Below are positions 1 through 6,193 of a stretch of DNA of 8,437 bases, in pieces. The notes under the pieces are model-generated. The model did not search any database. It saw only the letters and a program-made list of their open reading frames with translations, and was not told the DNA's origin. A program made the position numbers and the translations under genes. The stretch's first letter is position 1, and every line of letters starts with the position of its first letter. The DNA comes from Candidatus Cloacimonadota bacterium (GTDB lineage Bacteria; Cloacimonadota; Cloacimonadia; Cloacimonadales; Cloacimonadaceae), in contig JAEZUG010000049.1 in NCBI GenBank assembly GCA_023421135.1, positions 1 to 8,437 of the forward strand, read 5' to 3'.

Positions 1-3
1 CCT

Positions 4-1128
4 TCAACTCTGTGTCGCATGTTTCACCTTCTTTTTTCCTGAGGGAACTGGCTTTCTGGGGGTAATATCCGCATCTTCCTCGGTTTCTTCAACCGTTGTG
101 GCGCTTGCCACTTCGTCGATGGGTTTCACGCCCCTGCTGCGGGCTTCTTTGATCTTGTGATAGATGGTATCAACATCCATCCCCAGTTCCAGATCATATT
201 TTTTAAGCTTCTGCATGATTTCTTCGAGGGATTTCTTACCGAAATTACGGAACTTCAGCATCTCAGCTTCGCTCTTTGAGACCAGCTCGCCAATGGTTTC
301 AATCTTGGCCGCAGCCAGGCAATTGGCAGCACGAACTGTGAGTTCGATCTCGCGGACGCTCATGGACAGGATGCGTTCCTTTTCTTCCAGCTCGGGATCC
401 AGCTCGATATCTTTGATGTATTCGGGCTCAGTATCAAACAGACTCAAGCGGGCGAACATATCTTTGAGTATCTTTCCGGAAAGGAAAAGGGCTATCTTGG
501 GTTCGATGGCACCGTTGGTGTGAATTTCCAGAATCAGACGGTCAAAATTCATGCGTTCTTTTACACGTTGATGACTTACGCTGAAATTAACTTTCAGAAT
601 CGGTGAATAGACAGAATCAATCGGGATAAAACCGATCGGATGTCCTTCGGGATTCTGTCTGTCGGCCGGCACGTAGCCCCTTCCGATCCCAATAATCAGC
701 TCAATCTTGAGGTCTATATCTTCTGTAACTTCCAGAAGATAGAGGTCCTTATTGATGATGCTGATATAGGGATGCTCCTGAATCATGGAAGCGGTGATCA
801 CGCCTTTGCCTTTCTTTTCCAGAACGACGGTGATCTCTTCCACTGAGCTGGATTGAATCACCAGCTGTTTCAGCCTCAGGATCAGGTCTATATAATCCGA
901 ATTGGTGCCCGGAATCGGAGTAAATTCATGGTGCAGACCTTCGATCCGCACGTAGCGGACGGCTGCGCCTTGAATGGAAGACAGAAGCACTCTGCGCAGA
1001 GTGTTTCCGATCGTGGTTCCAAAGCCGGGTTCCAAAGGACCGATTTCAAACTTGCCGTAGGTTCTGGAATACGTTTCTTTGTCGTGATCCAGTGCTTCGG
1101 GCATCTGTAAAGGTTCGAGATACATCAT
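4..1128 (-). CDS. rpoA: DNA-directed RNA polymerase subunit alpha
   Basis: RpoA dimerises to scaffold beta and beta-prime, and its C-terminal domain contacts UP elements and activators. From the chosen start it has 374 residues, against 329 in E. coli. The N-terminal domain shows YGKFEIGPLEPGFGTTIGNTLRRVLLSSIQGAAV (about residues 24-57) and IPGTNSDYIDLILRLKQL (72-89). The C-terminal domain (about 256-320) has ELTVRAANCL, with R266 and N269 matching the DNA-contact residues R265 and N268 of E. coli, and FGKKSLEEI (296-304). Beyond residue 320 is an extra tail of about 50 residues, first acidic (EETEEDAD) then basic (GKKKVKH). The ATG at 1126-1128 follows AGGAG by 6 bases; an in-frame ATG at 1194 falls inside rpsD with no site and is rejected. 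rplQ would normally follow beyond base 1. Confidence 0.97.
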   Translation of the reverse strand: MMYLEPLQMPEALDHDKETYSRTYGKFEIGPLEPGFGTTIGNTLRRVLLSSIQGAAVRYVRIEGLHHEFTPIPGTNSDYIDLILRLKQLVIQSSSVEEITVVLEKKGKGVITASMIQEHPYISIINKDLYLLEVTEDIDLKIELIIGIGRGYVPADRQNPEGHPIGFIPIDSVYSPILKVNFSVSHQRVKERMNFDRLILEIHTNGAIEPKIALFLSGKILKDMFARLSLFDTEPEYIKDIELDPELEEKERILSMSVREIELTVRAANCLAAAKIETIGELVSKSEAEMLKFRNFGKKSLEEIMQKLKKYDLELGMDVDTIYHKIKEARSRGVKPIDEVASATTVEETEEDADITPRKPVPSGKKKVKHATQS

Positions 1129-1156
1129 AGTGAACTCCTCGCTATCATCCAGGGGA

Positions 1157-1774
1157 CTATTTGGAGTAATACTCAACGATAAGACGGGTATCAACAGTCA
1201 CCGGTATTTCTGATGCAGCCGGAACCGTTAGGAATTCGCCTCTCATGTGTTCTTTATCAACTGAAAGCCAGGAGAAGGGACTGGTGCTTTCTGTCCGTTC
1301 CACTGCTTCCATAACAGCTTTAATGCTTCTGCTCTTTTCACGCACTTCGACGACGTCTCCGGGCTTGACCAGGAAAGATGGGATATCCACTTTCTTGCCA
1401 TTGACCATGATGTGGCCGTGATTTACGAATTGACGGGACTGCATGCGGGTGACCGCAAAGCCCATCCGATAAACCACGTTGTCCAGTCTGCGTTCCAGGA
1501 TTTGCAGCAAGAGGTCACCGGTCACACCGGTCATCTTGGCAGCCTTGACAAAGTAGGAGCGGAATTGCTTTTCGAGCAAACAGTAGGTCAGGCGGAGTTT
1601 TTGCTTTTCCTTGAGGTGAACGCCATAATCACTAAGCTTGCGGCGCATGGTTTTGCCATGTTGTCCTGGAGGGAACTTTCGCTTGTTGAGGATACGGTCA
1701 AATTTGGCGGGTCCGAAGATGTTTTCACCAAACTTACGACAGAGTTTTGCTCTGGGTCCTGTATATCTAGCCAT
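1157..1774 (-). CDS. rpsD: 30S ribosomal protein S4, zinc-free form
   Basis: S4 is a primary 16S rRNA-binding protein that nucleates assembly of the 5' domain, helps form the mRNA entry pore, and in E. coli represses the alpha operon. The 205-residue protein has MARYTGPRAKLCRKFGENIF at the N-terminus, KRKFPPGQHGKTMRRKLSDYGVHLKEKQKLRLTYCLLEKQFRSYF (about residues 32-76), and an S4 RNA-binding domain (RRLDNVVYRMGFAVTRMQSRQFVNHGHIMVNGKKVDIPSFLVKPGDVVEVRE, about 99-150). Only one of the four N-terminal zinc cysteines remains (C12), so this is the zinc-free form. The ATG at 1772-1774 with GGGAGG six bases upstream is preferred over an in-frame ATG 14 codons earlier that lies inside rpsK. The gap to rpoA is 28 bases. 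Confidence 0.98.
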   Translation of the reverse strand: MARYTGPRAKLCRKFGENIFGPAKFDRILNKRKFPPGQHGKTMRRKLSDYGVHLKEKQKLRLTYCLLEKQFRSYFVKAAKMTGVTGDLLLQILERRLDNVVYRMGFAVTRMQSRQFVNHGHIMVNGKKVDIPSFLVKPGDVVEVREKSRSIKAVMEAVERTESTSPFSWLSVDKEHMRGEFLTVPAASEIPVTVDTRLIVEYYSK

Positions 1775-1785
1775 CGTATCCTCCC

Positions 1786-2175
1786 TTAGATCCTTCTGGT
1801 TTTGGGCGGACGGCAACCGTTGTGCGGAATGGGGGTCTCGTCCTTGATCATGGTTACTCTTAAGCCGGTGGCATTGATGGAGCGAATGGAAGATTCGCGG
1901 CCGCCGCCGGGTCCTTTGACTATAACGCTGACGCGATTGATGCCCATTTCCAGACCGGCTTTGGCAACTTCTGCTGCGGCGATCTGAGCGGCATAGGGGG
2001 TGCTTTTACGGGAGCCTTTGTTACCAACCTTACCACCGCTAGACCAGGCTAAAACGTTGCCTGCACGGTCTGTAAGACTGATAATCGTGTTGTTGAAGCT
2101 GGAGTGTACGAAGATGATACCTTCGTCAAATGCCAGACGAACACGTTTTTTCTTTATTCTGGTTTTCTTTGCCAT
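1786..2175 (-). CDS. rpsK: 30S ribosomal protein S11
   Basis: S11 sits on the platform of the small subunit near the E site and the mRNA exit, and binds 16S rRNA with S6, S18 and S21. The 129-residue protein is of normal length, with a basic N-terminus (KKTRIKKKRVR), the core HSSFNNTIISLTDRAGNVLAWSSGGKVGNKGSRKSTPYAAQIAA (about residues 24-67), the GPGGGRESSIR loop, and the conserved C-terminal DETPIPHNGCRPPKTRRI. The HNG sequence near residue 118 is where E. coli S11 carries an isoaspartate. The final KTRRI differs slightly from the common KRRRV. The ATG at 2173-2175 has AGGAG five bases upstream, joined to the rpsM stop (TAGGAG). The stop in turn forms the left edge of the rpsD binding site. 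Confidence 0.98.
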   Translation of the reverse strand: MAKKTRIKKKRVRLAFDEGIIFVHSSFNNTIISLTDRAGNVLAWSSGGKVGNKGSRKSTPYAAQIAAAEVAKAGLEMGINRVSVIVKGPGGGRESSIRSINATGLRVTMIKDETPIPHNGCRPPKTRRI

Positions 2176-2183
2176 TATAGCTC

Positions 2184-2552
2184 CTATTTCTTCTTCTTGA
2201 TCGCGCCGGCTTTGGGTCCCTTACGGGTGCGGGCATTGGTGTGGGTTCTTTGTCCACGAACGGGAAGACCACGTTTGTGGCGAAGCCCACGATAGCAGCC
2301 AATCTCCATCAAGCGTTTGATGTTCATAGCTGTCTGGGTGCGCAGCGATCCTTCCACGACGTATTCGTTTTGCACGATGTCGCGGATCAATTTTTCTTCT
2401 TCAACTGTCAGATCTTCAACCTTCTTCATCTCGTCGATATTAGCTTTCTTGCAAATCTGTTTGGCAAGAGTGGGGCCAATACCGTAGATATAGGTAAGAC
2501 CAATGAACAGCCGCTTTGACTTAGGAATTTCTATACCTGCAATGTGTGCCAA
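2184..2552 (-). CDS. rpsM: 30S ribosomal protein S13
   Basis: S13 lies in the head of the small subunit, contacts the P-site tRNA through its C-terminal tail and forms inter-subunit bridges with L5. The 122-residue protein starts MAHIAGIEIPKSKRLFIGLTYIYGIG, has the helix-two-turn-helix region in the middle (about residues 15-60), then GCYRGLRHKRGLPVRGQRTHTNARTRKGP (about 86-114) and a lysine-rich end KKKK that reaches the P site. The start is TTG at 2550-2552, with AAGGAGG and a 6-base spacer; the next in-frame methionine is near residue 41, which would delete the conserved N-terminus. It lies 11 bases after rpmJ and 8 bases before rpsK. Confidence 0.98.
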   Translation of the reverse strand: MAHIAGIEIPKSKRLFIGLTYIYGIGPTLAKQICKKANIDEMKKVEDLTVEEEKLIRDIVQNEYVVEGSLRTQTAMNIKRLMEIGCYRGLRHKRGLPVRGQRTHTNARTRKGPKAGAIKKKK

Positions 2553-2565
2553 GTTGGTCCTCCTT
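2553..2565 (-). promoter_or_regulatory. Ribosome binding site deciding the rpsM TTG start
   Basis: AAGGAGG (2565-2559, minus strand) with spacer ACCAAC precedes TTG at 2550-2552. Its first two bases belong to the rpmJ stop TAA. It is one of the strongest Shine-Dalgarno matches in the window and sits before a non-ATG start. Confidence 0.87.
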
Positions 2566-2680
2566 ATCCCTGTCTTTGTTTATGTTTAGGGTTGGTGCTG
2601 CAGATAACACGGATAACGCCGTGGCGCTTGATAATTCTGCAATCCTTGCAGATTACTTTAACGGATGCTCGTACTTTCAT
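2564..2680 (-). CDS. rpmJ: 50S ribosomal protein L36, zinc-binding form
   Basis: A 38-residue L36, found by reading the gap between infA and rpsM on the minus strand. It begins MKVRASVKVICKDCRIIKR and ends STNPKHKQRQG, followed by TAA. The zinc ligands C11, C14, C27 and H33 are all present, so this is the zinc-dependent (C+) paralog. L36 is a late-assembling 50S protein that organises 23S rRNA near the GTPase-associated region. The ATG at 2678-2680 has GGGAG six bases upstream. The TAA stop is fused to the strong binding site of rpsM (TAAGGAGG), leaving an 11-base gap. The infA-rpmJ-rpsM order is the conserved bacterial one. Confidence 0.98.
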   Translation of the reverse strand: MKVRASVKVICKDCRIIKRHGVIRVICSTNPKHKQRQG

Positions 2681-2725
2681 TGTTATCTCCCTGCATTGAC
2701 AAACCGTTTAGGGTGTATGCATTCA

Positions 2726-2944
2726 TTATTTATAACGATATGTGATCCTGCCACGGGTGAGGTCGTAGGGAGAAAGCTCCACTTTGACCTTATCCCCTGG
2801 GAGGATACGAATATAGTTCATACGCATCTTACCGGAAGAATGAGCCAATATCTCATGACCATTCTCCAGCTCAACGCGAAAAGTAGTGTTTGGCAGCGCT
2901 TCTGTCACAACGCCTTCAACTTCGATGACACCGGATTTTGACAT
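2726..2944 (-). CDS. infA: Translation initiation factor IF-1
   Basis: IF-1 binds the ribosomal A site during initiation and cooperates with IF-2 and IF-3. The 72-residue protein is the standard length and consists of one S1-like OB fold. The core LPNTTFRVELENGHEILAHSSGKMRMNYIRILPGDKVKVELSPYDLTRGRITYRYK matches the family nearly residue for residue, including the KMR-x-NYIRIL-x-GD motif. The ATG is at 2942-2944; AGAGG six bases upstream lies within the last codons of map, whose TAG ends 2 bases before this start. After the stop there are 45 non-coding bases, the longest gap in the window, before rpmJ. Confidence 0.98.
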   Translation of the reverse strand: MSKSGVIEVEGVVTEALPNTTFRVELENGHEILAHSSGKMRMNYIRILPGDKVKVELSPYDLTRGRITYRYK

Positions 2945-2946
2945 AA

Positions 2947-3711
2947 CTAACCTCTTATCGTAGAAAGAATTTCAGGTTCCCCGGCGGTTACCAGGATACT
3001 ATGTTCAAAGTGAGCAGATAAACTGTCATCCAGCGTGTAAAACTCCCAGCCCATTTCCTTGACCTTGTTGGTGCCGATGTTTACCATCGGTTCAATCGCC
3101 AAAGTCATACCGGCTTTGATTCTGGGACCACGCCCGGCCTTTCCGCTATTGGGTATCTGGGGATCTTCATGCAGATCTCTGCCGATTCCATGACCGGTGA
3201 GGTTGTCTGCCACAAAGTATCCCATCTCTGCCACATAGCTTCCAATCGCTGCTGAGATGTCACCTATCCGGTTATCAACTCTGGCAGCCGCAATTCCACG
3301 CCTGAGCGCTTCCTGGGTTACCTGCATCAACCGCTCTGCTTCGGCAGTAATCTTGCCAACTGCATAGGTGCGGGCTGCGTCACCGTAGAAACCATCTTTC
3401 AGGACTCCGACATCTATTCCAATGATATCACCTTCGGCCAGCACAACTTTCTTGGAGGGGATACCGTGTACAATCCCGGAATTGACCGAGGTGCACAGAG
3501 TACCAGGAAAAGGCGGAAGACCGTCGTTTCTGTATCCTTTGAAAGCAGGTTTGGCTCCACGACTCGTGATGAAGCTTTCGGCAAACCTATCCAGCTCCAG
3601 AGTGTCAACTCCGGGAACTATCATGGCTTCCAGCTTCTCAAAGAGCTCTGCAATCAAGCCGCAGCTGATGCGCATTCTTTGGATATCAGAGTCGTTTTTC
3701 AGGTAGATCAT
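2947..3711 (-). CDS. map: Type I methionine aminopeptidase
   Basis: This cytosolic metalloprotease removes the initiator methionine from nascent proteins once they are deformylated, when the second residue is small. The 254-residue protein has the pita-bread fold markers of the short, type Ia class without an N-terminal extension. All five metal ligands are visible: D100 (IGIDVG), D111 (GDAART), H174 (TGHGIG), E207 (AIEPMV) and E236 (HFEHSILVT). The substrate-site histidines H82 (SGIVHGIP) and H181 are also present. The ATG at 3709-3711 shares one base with the secY stop (TAATG), and only a weak binding site (GGAC) is seen, so coupling to secY translation is likely. It ends 2 bases before infA. 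The secY-map-infA order is common in several phyla; adk, often between secY and map, is absent. Confidence 0.98.
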   Translation of the reverse strand: MIYLKNDSDIQRMRISCGLIAELFEKLEAMIVPGVDTLELDRFAESFITSRGAKPAFKGYRNDGLPPFPGTLCTSVNSGIVHGIPSKKVVLAEGDIIGIDVGVLKDGFYGDAARTYAVGKITAEAERLMQVTQEALRRGIAAARVDNRIGDISAAIGSYVAEMGYFVADNLTGHGIGRDLHEDPQIPNSGKAGRGPRIKAGMTLAIEPMVNIGTNKVKEMGWEFYTLDDSLSAHFEHSILVTAGEPEILSTIRG

Positions 3712-3713
3712 TA
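3709..3713 (-). promoter_or_regulatory. TAATG stop-start overlap coupling secY and map
   Basis: The secY stop TAA (3713-3711) and the map start ATG (3711-3709) share one base. Only a weak GGAC lies upstream of the map start, so ribosomes finishing secY probably reinitiate here. The coupling is inferred; the overlap itself is seen directly. Confidence 0.7.
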
Positions 3714-5021
3714 GTTTGTACGTCCGCGAAGCTTGCCTTTCTTCATGAAACCGTCGTAGTGACGCATCACGAGGTGAGATTCGATCTGTTGCAGGGTATC
3801 AAGAGCAACACCAACCACGATGATCAGACCGGTTCCACCGAAGTAGAAGGGAAGATCCAACCATTTGGTCATCATCTCAGGCATCAAGGCTACTAAAGCG
3901 TAGAAGATAGCGCCGGGAAGAGTGATTCTTACCAACACGGAATTGATGTAATCGGCAGTCTTCTTTCCGGGCTTCTTGCCAGGAATATGTCCGCCATACT
4001 TCACCATGTTCTCAGCCATTTCGGTGGGGTTAAGCACCATAGCTGTGTAGAAATAGGCGAAGAAGATGATCAATCCAACGTAAAGAAGGGTATAGAGCAA
4101 TGCACCCGGTGAAAGCCATCTCTGAAGCGTCACCATGAAGCCGCCATTCTTGCCAAAGAACATGGCAATGGTGGCAGGAAACATGATTACAGACTGGGCA
4201 AAGATGATGGGAATCACACCAGCGGTGTTGACCCTCAAGGGGATGAAAGTGCTCTGTCCGCCATATACCTTTCTACCGACAATGCGTTTGGCATATTGCA
4301 CCGGTATCTTGCGTACGGCTTCGGTCACGAAGATCACTGCAGCGGTAACGCCAACCATGATGATCAGAGCGATCAGACGCAGGATCCAGGCTTTCATGTC
4401 AGTACCGGCGGTTTGGAACATTCTGATGAATCCTTCCGGGTATCTGGCAATGATACCGGCAAAGATGATCAGAGAGATTCCATTACCAATACCATGCTCT
4501 GTGATCTGTTCTCCCAGCCACATAACAATCATGGTACCGGTGATCAGGGTAATCACTCCCGTGAAATGGAAGAGAAAACCTGCATTGGGAACCACACCGG
4601 AAAGGTTGGTAAGCCAAAGGGTGATGGTGACGGCGTTGAAAGCCGCCAATCCGACTGTCCCGTAACGAGTGATCTGATTGAGCTTCTTTTGACCGTCAGC
4701 TCCCTCTTTACGCAGCTTCTCAAAGTAAGGAATGATACTTCCCAGAAGCTGAATAACGATGGACGCCGTGATATAGGGCATGATACCCAGGGCAAAGACG
4801 GAAGCGCGCTCAAAATTGCCACCCACAAAGAGATCCAGCAAACCATAAATGGTTCCCTGTCCACCTTGAGGGCTTTCAAAGAAGGCTTTGAGTGCAGATG
4901 CGTCCACGCCGGGAACAGGCACGAAGCTACCAAGACGGTAAAGCACCAAGAACAATGCTGTGAAGAGAATCTTCTTTTTCAAGTCCGGAATCCGGAACAT
5001 GTTAGCAATGGTCTTAAACAA
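3711..5021 (-). CDS. secY: Protein translocase channel subunit SecY
   Basis: SecY is the pore-forming subunit of the SecYEG translocon in the cytoplasmic membrane; it exports unfolded preproteins and inserts membrane proteins. At 436 residues it is of normal length, with hydrophobic stretches consistent with ten membrane segments (first about residues 18-37, last about 395-410). Landmarks: GSFVPVPGVD after helix 1, MPYITASIVIQLL (about 81-93), LGEQITEHGIGNGISLIIFAGI (about 169-190), the SecA-contact loop KRIVGRKVYGGQSTFIPLRVNTAGVIPIIFA (about 245-275), NPTEMAENMVKYGGHIPGKKPG (about 331-352), and a basic cytosolic tail. The start is TTG at 5019-5021 with GGAGGT eight bases upstream; MFKTI resembles Firmicute-type SecY N-termini. 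The next ATG is codon 8, a less well supported alternative. The stop overlaps map by one base. Confidence 0.98.
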   Translation of the reverse strand: MFKTIANMFRIPDLKKKILFTALFLVLYRLGSFVPVPGVDASALKAFFESPQGGQGTIYGLLDLFVGGNFERASVFALGIMPYITASIVIQLLGSIIPYFEKLRKEGADGQKKLNQITRYGTVGLAAFNAVTITLWLTNLSGVVPNAGFLFHFTGVITLITGTMIVMWLGEQITEHGIGNGISLIIFAGIIARYPEGFIRMFQTAGTDMKAWILRLIALIIMVGVTAAVIFVTEAVRKIPVQYAKRIVGRKVYGGQSTFIPLRVNTAGVIPIIFAQSVIMFPATIAMFFGKNGGFMVTLQRWLSPGALLYTLLYVGLIIFFAYFYTAMVLNPTEMAENMVKYGGHIPGKKPGKKTADYINSVLVRITLPGAIFYALVALMPEMMTKWLDLPFYFGGTGLIIVVGVALDTLQQIESHLVMRHYDGFMKKGKLRGRTN

Positions 5022-5035
5022 ACTAGATTACCTCC
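5022..5035 (-). promoter_or_regulatory. Ribosome binding site deciding the secY TTG start
   Basis: GGAGGT (5035-5030, minus strand) lies within the last codons of rplO, with an 8-base spacer that contains the rplO stop TAG. It favours TTG at 5019-5021 over the ATG seven codons further on, which would be 29 bases from the site. Confidence 0.82.
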
Positions 5036-5478
5036 GCCTTGCCGCCGCTCTTCTCAATGATCTCAATTGCACGTTTGGAAAAGGCATTTGCCTTGATATG
5101 AACGGCTTTGGTGAATTCCTCATTAAGAGCTGCCAGGACCTTGACGGGAGCTTTGGCTTTTTGACCCTTGGTAGGGATCAGTCCCAAAGCTTCCATTTTA
5201 GCGATATCAAGCTCGCTCTCCTCAAACGCGATCAGGCGGCTGAGATTCAAGGTGCGGTAGGGGACTCTAAAGATATTCTTGAAACCACGCTTGGGCAAAC
5301 GACGGTGGATGGGCATCTGACCACCTTCGAAGGCTGCAGGAACGGTTCCGCCAGCACGGGCTTTGGTACCCTTGTGACCGCGTCCGGCCTGATGGCCACT
5401 ACCGCTTCCCTGTCCTTTTCCCAGACGTTTCTTGTTCTTTCGACCGGCAGGTTTTCCCAGGTTGTGTAGATTCAACAT
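5023..5478 (-). CDS. rplO: 50S ribosomal protein L15
   Basis: L15 is a late-assembling 23S rRNA-binding protein whose long glycine- and basic-rich N-terminal extension threads into the rRNA core. The 151-residue protein shows that extension at residues 1-45 (LHNLGKPAGRKNKKRLGKGQGSGSGHQAGRGHKGTKARAGG), then FEGGQMPIHRRLPKRGF at about 50-66, which is the L15 signature, and a globular C-terminal domain ending in EIIEKSGGKAEVI. The ATG at 5476-5478 is preceded by GGGAGA inside the end of rpmD; the intergenic gap is 2 bases. The rplO stop TAG lies a single base before the secY TTG start, and the last rplO codons supply the secY ribosome binding site. Confidence 0.98.
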   Translation of the reverse strand: MLNLHNLGKPAGRKNKKRLGKGQGSGSGHQAGRGHKGTKARAGGTVPAAFEGGQMPIHRRLPKRGFKNIFRVPYRTLNLSRLIAFEESELDIAKMEALGLIPTKGQKAKAPVKVLAALNEEFTKAVHIKANAFSKRAIEIIEKSGGKAEVI

Positions 5479-5480
5479 AA

Positions 5481-5666
5481 TTATTCTCCCTGCAGGGTTT
5501 CAACTTTAATCAGGTAGGATACTTTCTTGATCATACCCATGATGCTTGGGCTATCTTCATGAATGCGGCTCTTGCCGATCCGTCCCAGACCGAGGGACTC
5601 GATAACTCTCTTGTGGTCTTCTTTACGATTTATAGTGCTGCGTATTTGGGTCACTTTAATCTTCAT
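5481..5666 (-). CDS. rpmD: 50S ribosomal protein L30
   Basis: A 61-residue L30, normal bacterial size. L30 is a small two-domain-interface protein of the large subunit and is found in most but not all bacteria. The pattern KVTQIRSTINRKEDHKRVIESLGLGRIGKSR contains the family core (K-x-T-x-x-[KR]-S-x-I-x-x-x-x-x-H-x-x-T/V-[LI]-x-x-LGL), followed by the expected IMGMIKKVSYLIKVE. Its ATG (5664-5666) overlaps the rpsE stop as ATGA, and its AGGAGG binding site lies within the last rpsE codons. The stop TAA is 2 bases from the rplO ATG. The position between rpsE and rplO is the canonical one. Confidence 0.97.
   Translation of the reverse strand: MKIKVTQIRSTINRKEDHKRVIESLGLGRIGKSRIHEDSPSIMGMIKKVSYLIKVETLQGE
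5663..5666 (-). promoter_or_regulatory. ATGA stop-start overlap coupling rpsE and rpmD
   Basis: The rpmD ATG (5666-5664) and the rpsE TGA (5665-5663) overlap as ATGA. AGGAGG lies four bases upstream, within the closing glutamate codons of rpsE. This is a classic coupling arrangement that should help keep S5 and L30 synthesis matched. Confidence 0.75.
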
Positions 5667-6181
5667 TTTTCCTCCTGCCCGGTAAGCTCCGCGACAGTTT
5701 TATTACGAAGACGGGAGACATCCTGCACGGTTCTGAGAGCCTTAAGACCCAGGATGGTTGCTTTCACAACGTTCGTGGGGGTGTTGGAGCCCAGGGATTT
5801 GCAGAGGATGTTCTCAATGCCGGCCACTTCAAAGATCGCACGGGTGGTACCTCCGGCGATAACGCCGGTACCGGGACGGGCGGGCTTCATCATGATGCGG
5901 CTGGCTCCATATCTGGCTATATAATCGTGGGGAATGGTTCCTTTCACGATTGGAACCTTGAACATCGATTTCATGGCTTTCTCTTTGGCTTTGCGGATAG
6001 CATCAACAATTTCGTTGGCTTTTCCAGCTCCGACGCCGATAGTGCCTTTGCGATCGCCAACTACTACGATGGCGCTGAAACTGAAGTTTCTACCGCCCTT
6101 CACGACTTTGGCAACACGCTTGGTCTCGATGATCTTCTCCACATAGGGACTTTCTTCGATGTTTGTTCTTTCGTAATTCAA
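5663..6181 (-). CDS. rpsE: 30S ribosomal protein S5
   Basis: S5 lies at the mRNA entry side of the small subunit, contributes to decoding fidelity and mRNA unwinding, and contacts S4 and S8. The 172-residue protein has the double-stranded-RNA-binding-like N-terminal domain (VAKVVKGGRNFSFSAIVVVGDRKGTIGVGAGKANEIVDAIRKA, about residues 23-65) and the S5 C-terminal domain (RPGTGVIAGGTTRAIFEVAGIENILCKSLGSNTPTNVVKAT). The start is TTG at 6179-6181, with AGGAGG and a 5-base spacer; the next in-frame ATG is around residue 70, inside the fold, so TTG is the only sensible start. The stop TGA overlaps the rpmD ATG by four bases (ATGA), implying translational coupling. The N-terminal tail before the RNA-binding domain is short. 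Confidence 0.98.
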   Translation of the reverse strand: MNYERTNIEESPYVEKIIETKRVAKVVKGGRNFSFSAIVVVGDRKGTIGVGAGKANEIVDAIRKAKEKAMKSMFKVPIVKGTIPHDYIARYGASRIMMKPARPGTGVIAGGTTRAIFEVAGIENILCKSLGSNTPTNVVKATILGLKALRTVQDVSRLRNKTVAELTGQEEK

Positions 6182-6192
6182 GCTATCCTCCT
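6182..6192 (-). promoter_or_regulatory. Ribosome binding site deciding the rpsE TTG start
   Basis: AGGAGG (6192-6187, minus strand) lies 5 bases before the TTG of rpsE and 1 base after the rplR stop codon (TAAGAGGAGG). This is a near-perfect anti-Shine-Dalgarno match. There is no ATG nearby in frame, so it supports the non-ATG start. Confidence 0.87.
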
Positions 6193-6193
6193 C

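Noticed and set aside
1129..1194. Extended rpoA start at 1194 (22 extra residues)
   Set aside because: The extension overlaps the end of rpsD, has no ribosome binding site, and the ATG at 1126-1128 has AGGAG at ideal spacing.
1775..1816. Extended rpsD start at 1816 (14 extra residues)
   Set aside because: The extension lies inside the end of rpsK, and the canonical MARYTG N-terminus with GGGAGG upstream begins at 1774.
2725..2780. Internal promoter near the end of infA (TATAAATAAT as a -10)
   Set aside because: No -35 hexamer at about 17 bases is convincing and AT-rich sequence around a stop codon is common, so it is mentioned only as a weak finding and not listed as a feature.
4296..5060. 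Plus-strand open reading frame of 254 codons antisense to secY
   Set aside because: It is the complement of the conserved secY coding region, its translation is rich in H, Q, N and G with no recognisable family, and no ribosome binding site or neighbouring gene supports it.
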